From assembly GCF_010993735.1 (NCBI RefSeq), contig NZ_WQNI01000009.1:186001-250000 (forward strand): a stretch of 64,000 nt of DNA, written 5' to 3'. The position numbers and the translations under genes are program-made. The stretch comes from Chelativorans alearensis (GTDB lineage: Bacteria > Pseudomonadota > Alphaproteobacteria > Rhizobiales > Rhizobiaceae). Numbering within the stretch: position 1 is the first letter of the stretch; every line of letters begins with the position of its first letter. The notes beneath the pieces are model-generated. The model saw nothing but the letters and a program-made list of their open reading frames with translations. It did not search any database and was not told where the DNA came from. Of this stretch, positions 1 through 7,678 are shown one piece after another.

Positions 1-2411
1 CGGAGCTGTCCTCCCGCAACCTGCCGCAGGTCTATCTGTGGGACCCCGCCGCCTATAAGGAGACCGTCAACTCCTACACCCTCTTCCGCGGCATCGTCAT
101 CGGCATCGCCGGTCTTCTGGCGCTGTTCCTCACCATCCTGTTCGTCGTCAAGGGCACATCCATGTTCCCGGCCACGGCGGCGCTGGCGTGGGCGATCCTG
201 GCCTATATCTCGATCGATTTCGGCTTCCTGACGCGCCTCGTCGATATCTCGCCCGGCAGCGAGCAGCTGTGGCGCGCCGGCAGCGAGATCGCGCTTGCCG
301 CCACCCTCGTCGTCTTCCTCTTCGCCTATCTCAACTTGAACCGCTGGCACGAGCGCTTCAGCTACGGCATGCTGGCCTGGATCCTCGGCCTCGTCATCAT
401 CGCCGGCGTCGCGTGGATCGACCCGGCCATGGCCGCCGGCATCGCCCGCATTTCCTTCGCCGCCACCGCCGTCGTCGGGCTCGGCCTCATCGTTTATCTC
501 GGGCTCCAGGGCTACGACCGCGCCATCATGCTGGTGCCGAGCTGGCTGATGGTGCTGGTGTGGCTCGTCGGCGCCTGGATGGCGGTGACGGGCCGGCTCG
601 ACAACGACATCGCGCAGCCGGCGATCGGCGGCGGGCTCATCCTGATCGTGCTCCTCATCGGCTTCACCGTGATGCAGCACGCCTTTGCCGGCGGCGCCCT
701 GTTCCAGGGCCTGTTCTCCGACATGGAGCGCCAGGCGCTCGCCATCACCGGCTCCGGCGACGTCGTCTGGGACTGGGACGTCCTGCGCGACCGCGTGGTC
801 ACGAAGCCCGACATCAGCCGCCAGCTCGGCCTGCCGGAGGCGAGCCTCAACGGCCCGGCGCGCAGCTGGCTGCCGCTTCTCCACGCCGACGACCGCGACA
901 CCTTCCGCACGACGATGGACGTGGTGCTGGAAAACCGGCGCGGCCGCATCGCCCAGAGCTTCCGCCTGCGCGGCGCCGACGGGCACTACCACTGGTTCAC
1001 CCTGCGCGCCCGCCCCGTCATCGGCTCGGACGGCGAGGTCATCCGCTGCGTCGGCACCATGGTCGACGTGACGGAGCAGAAGAAAGCGGAAGAGCGGCTC
1101 CTGCACGACGCCGTGCACGACAACCTGACGGGCCTGCCCAACCGCGAGCTGTTCATCAACCGGCTGGACGCGACCATCGCCATGGCCGGCAGCGAGCACA
1201 ACATCCGCCCCACCGTCTTCGTCATCGACATCGACCGCTTCAAGCAGGTCAACGACGAGCTCGGCATCTCCGCCGGCGACACGATCCTGCTCACCATCGC
1301 ACGGCGGCTGCACCGGCTCCTGAAGCCCGGCGACGCGCTCTCCAGGGTCGCAGGGGACCAGTTCGCCATGATGCTCCTGTCCGAGCAGGAGCCGGCGCGC
1401 ATCGCCTCGGTCGCCGACGCGGTGCGCCAGGCGATCCGCTCCCCCGTCACCTTCGCCCGGCGCGAGATCGTCCTGACGCCCTCCATCGGCCTCGTCTCCT
1501 GGACCTCGGCGCAGAACGCGGCCGAAGAGATGCTGAAGGACGCGGAGCTTGCCATGTACCAGGCCAAGCGCTTCGGCGGCGACCGTATCGAACCCTTCCG
1601 CCCCGCCTTCCGCTCCATCGGCACGGACCGTCTGCAGATGGAATCGGACCTGCGCCGCGCCGTCGAGCGCAAGGAGTTGAGCCTCGTCTATCAGCCCATC
1701 GTGCGGCTCGAAGACAGCAGCATCGCCGGCTTCGAGGCTCTCCTGCGCTGGGAGCACCCGCGCCGCGGCGCCATCCCGCCTGCCGATTTCATCCCCATCG
1801 CTGAAAGCTGCGAGCTCATCGTGCCGCTCGGCCTGTTCGCCATGAGCCAGGCGGCCGAAGACCTCTACGCCTGGCAGAAGCAGCTCGGCGACCTGCCGCT
1901 GTTCATGTCGGTCAACCTGTCGAGCCGCCAGCTCATCCGCCGCGATCTCGTCGGCGACGTGCGCTCCATCATCGCCCGATCCAACATCAAACCGCGCTGC
2001 TTCCGCCTGGAGCTGACGGAATCGCTGGTGATGGACAATCCCGAGCAGTCCGCCCACGTGCTCGGCAAACTGAAGAAACTCGGCATCGGCCTGTCGCTCG
2101 ACGATTTCGGCACCGGCTACTCTTCCCTCGCCTATCTCACCCGCTTCCCCTTCGACACGATCAAGATCGACAAGAGCTTCGTCGACGACCCGAGCTCGAA
2201 GGGCGACGTGCTTTTGAAGTCCATGATCACCATGGCCCACGAACTCGGCCTCTCGGTCGTCGCCGAGGGCGTCTCGGAAAAGCGCGACCTGAAAGCGCTG
2301 CGCCAGGTCGGCTGCGAATACGCCCAAAGCTTCCACTTCGGGCCACCGGCCGACGCGGAGGCGAGCCTCAGGCTGCTGATGGAACAATATCCGGGGCCGG
2401 TGGCGGGGTGA
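1..2411 (+). CDS. Membrane-bound PAS-GGDEF-EAL c-di-GMP protein (5' end outside window)
   Basis: The reading frame is open from base 3, so the ATG at 162 is internal and the true start lies upstream. The visible N-terminus is a block of hydrophobic helices (to about base 690), like a 7TM sensory module. A PAS/PAC sensor follows (about 740-1080), then GGDEF (about 1110-1590) and EAL (about 1650-2390). The GGDEF signature reads AGDQF near base 1350, so cyclase activity is doubtful. The EAL domain keeps FEALLRW, ELTES, DDFGTGYSSL, KIDKSF and VVAEGV, so c-di-GMP hydrolysis at the inner membrane is expected. The degenerate GGDEF may act as a GTP-sensing regulator of the EAL, which is inference. 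It ends in TGA just before a strong terminator. Confidence 0.9.
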   Translation, partial: ELSSRNLPQVYLWDPAAYKETVNSYTLFRGIVIGIAGLLALFLTILFVVKGTSMFPATAALAWAILAYISIDFGFLTRLVDISPGSEQLWRAGSEIALAATLVVFLFAYLNLNRWHERFSYGMLAWILGLVIIAGVAWIDPAMAAGIARISFAATAVVGLGLIVYLGLQGYDRAIMLVPSWLMVLVWLVGAWMAVTGRLDNDIAQPAIGGGLILIVLLIGFTVMQHAFAGGALFQGLFSDMERQALAITGSGDVVWDWDVLRDRVVTKPDISRQLGLPEASLNGPARSWLPLLHADDRDTFRTTMDVVLENRRGRIAQSFRLRGADGHYHWFTLRARPVIGSDGEVIRCVGTMVDVTEQKKAEERLLHDAVHDNLTGLPNRELFINRLDATIAMAGSEHNIRPTVFVIDIDRFKQVNDELGISAGDTILLTIARRLHRLLKPGDALSRVAGDQFAMMLLSEQEPARIASVADAVRQAIRSPVTFARREIVLTPSIGLVSWTSAQNAAEEMLKDAELAMYQAKRFGGDRIEPFRPAFRSIGTDRLQMESDLRRAVERKELSLVYQPIVRLEDSSIAGFEALLRWEHPRRGAIPPADFIPIAESCELIVPLGLFAMSQAAEDLYAWQKQLGDLPLFMSVNLSSRQLIRRDLVGDVRSIIARSNIKPRCFRLELTESLVMDNPEQSAHVLGKLKKLGIGLSLDDFGTGYSSLAYLTRFPFDTIKIDKSFVDDPSSKGDVLLKSMITMAHELGLSVVAEGVSEKRDLKALRQVGCEYAQSFHFGPPADAEASLRLLMEQYPGPVAG

Positions 2412-2417
2412 GGGGTC

Positions 2418-2437
2418 AGCCAACGATTTGGCTTTTT
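2418..2437 (+). terminator. Rho-independent terminator of the EAL gene
   Basis: AGCCAA, a CGAT loop and TTGGCT form a perfect 6-bp hairpin running straight into five T residues, seven bases after the EAL gene stop codon. Confidence 0.85.
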
Positions 2438-2493
2438 GAGCGACGAACGCCCGGAGCCATAGCGGAGGGCAGCACCCATGGGTAGGCCGGGAT

Positions 2494-2778
2494 TTAAAGC
2501 TTTTTCGGCCATTTCCGGGCGCCATGCATGACGCAGAGAATGGTCACTACCTCGCTCTCAACCAGATATGGAACCACGAAGGGCGTCCCGGCAATGACCA
2601 ACTCACGCGTTCCTTTCACACGGCCCGGCCGGCCGATCCCTGGATATTCGGCCGGTTTCGCCGTTTGCTGCCGGATCGCTTCATGGACATCATAGGCCGC
2701 TTGAGGACTGTCAGCGGCGATGAAACGGACGATCTCTCCAAGGTCGCGCTCTGCGAGCGGTCGCCACTCAACCCTCAC
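2494..2778 (-). CDS. RelE/ParE-type toxin
   Basis: This small basic protein of about 94 aa has the RelE/ParE fold signature: a WRPLAERDL start, a long helix (IVRFIAADSP), the GRPGRVKGTREL strand pair and a C-terminal VMHGARKWP. The family either cuts mRNA on the ribosome (RelE) or poisons gyrase (ParE); this one looks closer to ParE, where the target is gyrase. The start chosen is GTG at 2778, where the family homology begins; it overlaps the antitoxin stop by 11 bases and has an AAAGG upstream. An ATG at 2808 would add ten unrelated residues. It is coupled to the antitoxin upstream on the same strand. Confidence 0.8.
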   Translation of the reverse strand: MRVEWRPLAERDLGEIVRFIAADSPQAAYDVHEAIRQQTAKPAEYPGIGRPGRVKGTRELVIAGTPFVVPYLVESEVVTILCVMHGARKWPKKL

Positions 2779-3076
2779 GGCGTGCCTTTGCCGCGGCGAT
2801 CTCGTCAATGATGGCGCGCGTTCGCTCCATCACAATGTCGCGGGGAACGCTCGGCCGCGGATCGTCGATCGCCTCTTGCACCTGGTCTCGGAACCATGCG
2901 TCATATCCTGGCTCCGCTGGCCGATTTTGCTCGACATAGGCGCGCATGAAGTCGCGGAGCACCTGCGCGGCCGGGCGATCGGCTGCGTCGGTAGCAGCCT
3001 TGAAGGCAGCCTTCAGATCGGCCGGGACGCGGAAATTGAAGTTCTCTTCCTTGGGGTAGCGAGTAGTCCGGGGCAT
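2768..3076 (-). CDS. Antitoxin of the ParE-type module
   Basis: This is a 102-aa protein. The N-terminus (PRTTRYPKEENFNFRVPADL) looks like a ribbon-helix-helix DNA-binding strand and helix. The C-terminal part is charged and helical, ending AAAKARREG, as in ParD/RelB-type antitoxins that wrap the toxin. The start at 3076 has AGGAT nine bases upstream; an upstream ATG at 3124 would add 16 residues unlike the family and overlap the likely promoter. Antitoxin comes first and toxin second with overlapping ends, the usual type II order, so the pair should be autoregulated through the upstream DNA. Confidence 0.75.
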   Translation of the reverse strand: MPRTTRYPKEENFNFRVPADLKAAFKAATDAADRPAAQVLRDFMRAYVEQNRPAEPGYDAWFRDQVQEAIDDPRPSVPRDIVMERTRAIIDEIAAAKARREG

Positions 3077-3124
3077 GGCCAGATCCTGAACTGCACTGAT
3101 TTTGTAATCACATAATACGTGCAT

Positions 3125-3134
3125 CCATTAATGG
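3125..3134. promoter_or_regulatory. Palindrome upstream of the toxin-antitoxin pair
   Basis: CCATTAATGG is a perfect 10-bp palindrome 48 bases before the antitoxin start. A TATTAT-like -10 on the minus strand lies next to it. Its position fits an autoregulatory operator for the antitoxin; the assignment is inference. Confidence 0.35.
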
Positions 3135-3302
3135 CAAGGTCTTGCCGTGGCGATCTGTTCCCTGCCGTCGCTTAAGATTGGAAGCAGATCTCCCACGAGC
3201 CAATATTTCGAGAAAGACGCGGCGCCGTCACCGCCGACTTCGGATCGATGCCACAGAGCTTGATTGATGCGAAGAATCCCGATCACAGCGCGGCGTCATG
3301 GA

Positions 3303-4142
3303 TCACCGGTCCCGTGTTGGCAAAGGGCTTTCCCGCCGCCTAGGCGCATAATCCGGCGCGGAGGTTGCCCCTATGCCTTCCATGTACGAGAGCAAGACGT
3401 AAGCGAAGGTCAGCACCCCCGCCATTTCGAGACCCTCCTCGATGTTCGTCAGCATTCGATAGCGAAATGACTCCGTGCCTTCTACCTCCGCAATGCTGCC
3501 GCCGACCATTTCGAAGCCGACAGCGCCGCTGAGGAAAAGAACGGCGGAAAGCACCAGGAGTATCTCGAGCCGCGGCGGAAACGACCGGATGAACGGAATG
3601 AAGGCGGCAAGTCCCAACAGACTGATGACGCCGGCCGGCGCCGCCCAAGCGAAATACAGGATACCAGTGTTTTGGACCCTCGACGCCAAGGCGGCGGAAA
3701 TCTTCTCGTGAACGGTTACGAATTCATCGAACGATACCAGCAGGAAAAGAACGGCGAGGAAGTACCAGTGCCACTTGAACCGGCTGCCGCGCATCGCTGC
3801 ATCGCCCCCAGCCACAAGAAGCAGCCATGCCACGGAAAATGCCGCCACCACCGAAAGCCACGTGAAGGCGCTCTGCTCGGAGTCCACGTCGAGCAGCCAT
3901 ATCTTGTTGGAGAGATCCAACCTCGTTCCAGAATACAGGATCAAATCCTGTGAAACGCTTGCGCAGAAAAGAAGCAGGGAAAAGAGGCAGGAAAGCGCGA
4001 ATAGCTGCTTCCATTTCACCAAAAATCGCCATGGCGAATGGAAGCTCGTTGCATGGGACCCGCGGAACTGGACGTTCACAGGCGTCTGCGAATGGAAGGT
4101 CGCTATACGGGATCCCCGGAGATGGGCGTTCACAGGTGTCAA
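3303..4142 (-). CDS. Orphan multipass membrane protein
   Basis: I do not recognise a named family. After about 42 N-terminal residues there are roughly six hydrophobic helices, with an SFDEFVTVHEK motif between helices and NIEEGLEM before the last one. These acidic and His residues near membrane faces could bind a metal, but no function is claimed. The first 38 residues are two copies of an 18-residue unit (TPVN...FRGS...FHS) produced by a 54-bp tandem duplication in the DNA. A GTG at 4019, just before the first helix, is therefore a serious alternative start. GC content is visibly lower than in neighbouring genes, suggesting acquired DNA. No operon partner is evident. Confidence 0.6.
   Translation of the reverse strand: MTPVNAHLRGSRIATFHSQTPVNVQFRGSHATSFHSPWRFLVKWKQLFALSCLFSLLLFCASVSQDLILYSGTRLDLSNKIWLLDVDSEQSAFTWLSVVAAFSVAWLLLVAGGDAAMRGSRFKWHWYFLAVLFLLVSFDEFVTVHEKISAALASRVQNTGILYFAWAAPAGVISLLGLAAFIPFIRSFPPRLEILLVLSAVLFLSGAVGFEMVGGSIAEVEGTESFRYRMLTNIEEGLEMAGVLTFAYVLLSYMEGIGATSAPDYAPRRRESPLPTRDR
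4034..4141. repeat. 54-bp tandem duplication
   Basis: Two direct copies, 4034-4087 and 4088-4141, each begin GCGAATGGAAG and contain GTTCACAGG. By hand alignment they differ at 12 of 54 positions. The period is a multiple of three, so a reading frame crossing it gains an 18-residue repeat. Confidence 0.85.
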
Positions 4143-4299
4143 CGGGCCGTCTCGTAATCTCGTGTTTATGAGCTGTCGTATGAACTGTCATAAATATGTC
4201 ATAAAAGCGTCATCCCGCCGGATGGCTCCTGTCACAAGAAATTTCAATACCGCGCCCGGCGTGTTTGCGGGCTGTCCTGCCGGACATCTCCCCCACCCG

Positions 4300-4353
4300 C
4301 GCGCGTCATCCCGGAAGTCGGAGCGAAGCGGAGGCTGTCCGGGATGACGCGCG
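4300..4353. repeat. Palindromic intergenic repeat (CATCCCGGA family)
   Basis: Perfect 16-bp arms at 4300-4315 and 4338-4353 (CGCGCGTCATCCCGGA and its complement) enclose a loop rich in GGAGCGAAGCGGAGG. The same core (CATCCCGGAA ... TGTCCGG) recurs inverted near 54378-54418, so this is a dispersed REP/RIME-like element. Confidence 0.7.
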
Positions 4354-4525
4354 TTGGTGAGGCGGCCGGCGCCCTTCACCTCAGCCGGCGATGCCTCGCC
4401 TGCGCGGGGATAAAATGTGGCGACAAGAATTCTTTCTTCCCCACCAACCCATTGTTTTCACTCACTGCAGAAAGATTTCTCCGACTTTTTTCGCAGGATT
4501 TTATCCCCCCTCCCCAGCCCACCCT
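4354..4525. other. Intergenic DNA, no gene seen
   Basis: There is no convincing reading frame here. The stretch is pyrimidine-rich on the plus strand from about 4430 to 4520 and leads into the TATAAT box of the candidate RNA. Confidence 0.5.
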
Positions 4526-4531
4526 TATAAT
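4526..4531 (+). promoter_or_regulatory. TATAAT -10 element before the candidate RNA
   Basis: This is an exact TATAAT. No good -35 hexamer sits 16-18 bases upstream, so either the promoter depends on another factor or the match is fortuitous. A start near 4538 would place the folded region directly at the 5' end of a transcript. Confidence 0.4.
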
Positions 4532-4539
4532 CCTCCCCA

Positions 4540-4905
4540 TCGCCCTCACGGGAACCTTGGTCCGGACCGGGGACACGGGGAGGGCGGCGGAGACCTCGCC
4601 CTGCAGGAACGGTACCTGCAGGCGTGAGGGCCCGCGACAGGCCGGCGGTACCGGGGGTGCTGGGTATGAGACAGCATCACGGAAAAGCCGGGCACCGGGT
4701 GAGAGACGGTGCCAGGCGACCGCGGAGAAGCCGCTAGGGCCTTTGTTCGGCCCGGCTAAGACCACCCCCTAATTGGGTGCAGCCGGGAAGGAGAAAGGCC
4801 CAAGTGACCGGCCGACTGTCGGGACAGCCTCCGGTGGGGCGCGTTGGACGCGCCTTATTTGAGGCGCTCCCAAAGCGCCTCGTGCGGTGCCGAAGACGCG
4901 CCCCG
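4540..4905 (+). ncRNA. Candidate large structured RNA, family unknown
   Basis: This non-coding stretch of about 370 nt folds almost entirely into hairpins. Stems seen by eye: 4594-4607 with 4615-4629 (one bulge); 4656-4662 with 4672-4678; 4691-4697 with 4707-4713; 4722-4725 with 4731-4734; 4737-4741 with 4749-4753; 4751-4757 with 4781-4787; 4838-4844 with 4848-4854; 4861-4868 with 4874-4881. A 9-bp arm pair, 4836-4844 with 4896-4904, can instead close over the last two, and 4686-4693 can pair with 4750-4757. Two hairpins carry near-identical 9-nt loops, GGTATGAGA and GGTGAGAGA. Purine-rich linkers favour the plus strand. Conserved cores of RNase P RNA, tmRNA, 6S, SRP RNA and cobalamin riboswitches were looked for and are absent. 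The 3' end is uncertain and could run to about 4975. Confidence 0.5.
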
Positions 4906-5066
4906 CTTCCCACCTACTCAATGGCCAGACGGTGAAAACCGGGCGTGGCAACGATGGCGCTTGCCCCTGGTTCACAGCCCAAAAAGAGAGATGGATGGAC
5001 GAGAACGATCTGCTTCCACCCGAACCGGCGCGAGCACCCGGTCGACAAGACCGCGATTCTCCCTCC

Positions 5067-5675
5067 TCAGGCGTGTCCCGCCGTCTGGCTCAGATGCGCC
5101 AGATCGACGCCGATGGAGGCCAGGATGCGGTCGTAGAGGGAATCGATGTCGCCCTCGAACAGGAGGTCCGGCGAGGCCGGGCAGGCGAGCCAGCCGTTTT
5201 CGGCGATCTCCATCTCGAGCTGGCCGGCGCCCCAGCCCGAATAGCCGAGCGCCATCAGCGCGTGGCGCGGGCCCTTGCCGGAGGAGATGGCGCGCAGGAT
5301 GTCCATCGTCGCCGTCAGGCACACCTGCTCGGAGACGGGCATCGAGGAATCCACCATATAATCGCCCGTGTGCAGCACGAAGCCGCGGCTGCGGTCGACC
5401 GGGCCGCCGCTGCGCACCGGCATCTCACGGGCGCGGGCGGGAAGGCGGATCGACTGGCTGCGGTCGAGGATGCCGAGCTCGACCAGGACATCCGTGAAGC
5501 CGAGCTGCTGGGTGCGGTTGATGATGAGGCCCATGGCCCCGTCCTCGCTGTGCGCGCACAGATAGATGACGGAGCGCGCGAACCTCTCGTCGCGCATGCC
5601 CGGCATGGCGATCAGGAAGTGGTTCTGCAGCGTGCCCTCTGGGCCCGCCCTATTGGCGCCTATCTCCCATTCCAT
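5067..5675 (-). CDS. YqgE/AlgH family protein (UPF0301)
   Basis: This 202-aa protein matches the YqgE/AlgH family over its full length: [20 protein letters not shown] near the start, [11 protein letters not shown], then FVLHTGDY and [12 protein letters not shown]. The family has a defined fold but no established biochemical role; the AlgH name comes from an alginate regulation phenotype in Pseudomonas. It is probably cytosolic, with no signal peptide. It is divergent from the DsbD-like gene, with about 125 bp between starts. Confidence 0.9.
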   Translation of the reverse strand: MEWEIGANRAGPEGTLQNHFLIAMPGMRDERFARSVIYLCAHSEDGAMGLIINRTQQLGFTDVLVELGILDRSQSIRLPARAREMPVRSGGPVDRSRGFVLHTGDYMVDSSMPVSEQVCLTATMDILRAISSGKGPRHALMALGYSGWGAGQLEMEIAENGWLACPASPDLLFEGDIDSLYDRILASIGVDLAHLSQTAGHA

Positions 5676-5801
5676 GGCATAAGCCTACCGCGTTTTGACC
5701 AAGCTTGAAAGACGCCAACCGTGCCTGCCTCACGCGAAAATGATGATCGGCGTTACCGGGAGCGCATTGCGCTGAGGCGGCGTAGCCGGCAATGTCCGCC
5801 A

Positions 5802-6593
5802 ATGTTTTACGCGCTCGCAATCCCGGTGTTCGCCCTCACTCTCGCCACGCCCGCGGGCGCGGCCTCCAGCCAGTGGTTCGAAAGCGACGGCGGCGCCGTC
5901 CGCATCGTCACATCGGGCCTGGCGGACGAGGAAGGCCGCCTGCGCGGGGCTCTGGAGATCAAGCTGGAGCCCGGCTGGAAGACCTATTGGCGCGACCCCG
6001 GCGAAGCGGGCGTGCCGCCGCAGATAGAGCTTTCGCCCTCCTCCGACATCAGGCACGCGGAAATCCTCTTCCCGCCGCCCAAGCGCATCACCGATCCCTA
6101 CGCGACATGGGCGGGCTATCCACAAAGCGTCGCGCTGCCGGTTGTCTTCGGGCCCGCCACGCCAGGGGCCGCCGGCATTATCGAGGGCAGCATGTTCCTC
6201 GGCATCTGCGAGACGATCTGCATTCCCTTCGAGGCTTCCTTCTCCTTCGACGCCGGCGCCGACCCGGACAATGCGGCCGACGGCATCGTGGTGACGGCCG
6301 CCTTCGCCGCCCTGCCCGACGATGCCGGCCCCGGCTTCGAACTGACCCGCGTTTTACGGCAGGGAAGCCGCCTGCTGCTTGATGCCGATCTGCCCCCGGA
6401 GGCGGGCGAGCCGGTGCTTTTCCTCGACGCACCGGAAGGCATGCGGCTGGCAACACCGGCGCTCGAGGAGCGTGAGAACGGCACCGCTGCCTTCGTTGCC
6501 GAAATCCTCGACGCGCCCGATGAGGCGGTGGAGCTCCACTATACGCTTGTCCTCGGCGGAAAGGCCGTCAGCGGCACGGTCGCAATGCCATAG
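5802..6593 (+). CDS. Secreted protein with DsbD N-terminal-like domain
   Basis: This 263-aa protein starts MFYALAIPVFALTLA and has a cleavable signal ending near AGAAS. The body resembles the periplasmic DsbD alpha/C domain: WKTYWRDPGEAG, YPQSVALPVVF and a GICETICIPF motif with the paired cysteines C-x3-C. DsbD passes electrons to periplasmic thiol partners. Here only the periplasmic domain is present, with no membrane electron carrier, so it must receive reductant from another protein. An upstream in-frame ATG at 5721 would add 27 basic residues and spoil the signal peptide, so 5802 is preferred. A peroxiredoxin follows on the same strand. Confidence 0.8.
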   Translation: MFYALAIPVFALTLATPAGAASSQWFESDGGAVRIVTSGLADEEGRLRGALEIKLEPGWKTYWRDPGEAGVPPQIELSPSSDIRHAEILFPPPKRITDPYATWAGYPQSVALPVVFGPATPGAAGIIEGSMFLGICETICIPFEASFSFDAGADPDNAADGIVVTAAFAALPDDAGPGFELTRVLRQGSRLLLDADLPPEAGEPVLFLDAPEGMRLATPALEERENGTAAFVAEILDAPDEAVELHYTLVLGGKAVSGTVAMP

Positions 6594-6712
6594 AGCGATA
6601 CCAATTCCCTACACGGCCCTACTGGCCGCGCCGCCGTTTCCGCCTTAGGTTTCAGGCGCGCCGCATCCTTCTCAACGGCAGATCCAATCCAACACCATCC
6701 AGGAGACTATAA

Positions 6713-7198
6713 ATGACGATTTCCATCGGCGACCGGCTACCCGACGTGATGCTCAAGAAGGCCTCTCCGGAGGGCGCGGAGGATGTCGGCACCGCCGATT
6801 TCTTCGCCGGTCGCAAGGTGGTGCTGATCGGCGTGCCTGGGGCTTTCACGCCCACCTGCAGCAACGATCACGTGCCGGGCTTCGCGGAGAATTACGATGC
6901 CATCCGCGCCCGCGGCGTGGACGTCATCGCCGTCCTCGCGGTCAACGACCACCATGTCATGGGTGCCTGGGCGCGCTTTACCGGCGCCGAAGACAAGCTC
7001 GTCTTCCTGGCCGATGGAAACGGCCAGTTCACCAGCGCACTGGGCCTCGAAACGGACCTGTCGAAAGCCGGTCTCGGCACGCGCAGCCGGCGCTTTTCCA
7101 TGCTGGTCGAGGATGGCGTCGTCAAAGAGCTCAACATAGAGGAAGCGCGCGGCCAGGCGGTCACCAGCGGCGCGGCGCGCATTCTCGAGCAGCTTTAG
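6713..7198 (+). CDS. Peroxiredoxin (Prx5 type)
   Basis: This 161-aa thiol peroxidase carries the peroxidatic cysteine motif PGAFTPTCS near residue 48, with VNDHHVMGAW and the C-terminal RSRRFSMLVEDGV typical of Prx5/AhpE-like enzymes. It reduces H2O2 and organic peroxides in the cytosol, using glutaredoxin or glutathione in related enzymes. The start has a strong AGGAG nine bases upstream. It stands alone after the DsbD-like gene and converges on rnhA, with only three bases between the stops. Confidence 0.9.
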   Translation: MTISIGDRLPDVMLKKASPEGAEDVGTADFFAGRKVVLIGVPGAFTPTCSNDHVPGFAENYDAIRARGVDVIAVLAVNDHHVMGAWARFTGAEDKLVFLADGNGQFTSALGLETDLSKAGLGTRSRRFSMLVEDGVVKELNIEEARGQAVTSGAARILEQL

Positions 7199-7201
7199 GC
7201 G

Positions 7202-7678
7202 TTAAGAGGGCGTGGCCCGCGCAGCCGGCCTGGTGCGGCGCTTCTTCTTGAAAGGCGCCATGCCGGCGCGGGCGAGCGCGTCGGCGCGCTCGTTCTCGGG
7301 ATGCCCGGCATGGCCCTTGACCCAGTGCCAGCGCACCTTGTGGCGGTCGGTCGCCTCGTCGAGGGCCTGCCACAACTCGACGTTCTTCACCGGCTTCTTG
7401 GCCGCCGTCTTCCAGCCGTTCCGCTTCCAGCCCTTTATCCAGCCGGAGATGCCGTCGCGCACGTAGTTGCTGTCGGTGTAGAGGTCCACCTCGCAAGGTT
7501 CCTTGAGGGCATTGAGCGCCTCCGTCGCCGCCTTGAGCTCCATGCGGTTGTTGGTGGTCTCCGCTTCACCCCCCGAAAGCTCCTTCTCGGCGCCGTTGTA
7601 GCGCAGCACCGCCCCCCAACCGCCGGGGCCCGGGTTGCCCGAGCAGGCGCCGTCGGTGAAAATCTCGATCTTCTTCAC
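7202..7678 (-). CDS. rnhA: Ribonuclease HI
   Basis: Type 1 RNase H, 158 aa, which removes RNA from RNA-DNA hybrids. The catalytic acids are in place: D in [15 protein letters not shown] in NNRMELKA, D in TDSNYV and the final D in ENERAD, with the conserved H in KGHAGH. The C-terminal tail [15 protein letters not shown] is a basic extension. The start is GTG at 7678, overlapping the thrB stop in a GTGA four-base overlap, so the two are translationally coupled. It is the last gene of the long minus-strand run that begins with ctaC. Confidence 0.95.
   Translation of the reverse strand: MKKIEIFTDGACSGNPGPGGWGAVLRYNGAEKELSGGEAETTNNRMELKAATEALNALKEPCEVDLYTDSNYVRDGISGWIKGWKRNGWKTAAKKPVKNVELWQALDEATDRHKVRWHWVKGHAGHPENERADALARAGMAPFKKKRRTRPAARATPS

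Noticed and set aside
4034-4141. Possible CRISPR array
   Set aside because: Only two copies, imperfect, directly abutting without spacers.
3724-4191. 155-aa frame crossing the 54-bp repeat on the minus strand
   Set aside because: It overlaps the membrane protein in another frame, and its composition is not protein-like after the repeat.
4540-4905. RNase P RNA, tmRNA, 6S RNA, SRP RNA or cobalamin riboswitch
   Set aside because: The GAGGAAAGTCC core of RNase P, the tmRNA tag and ends, the SRP GGAAG-type loop, the 6S bubble layout and the B12 box were not found; no vitamin B12 gene lies downstream on that strand.
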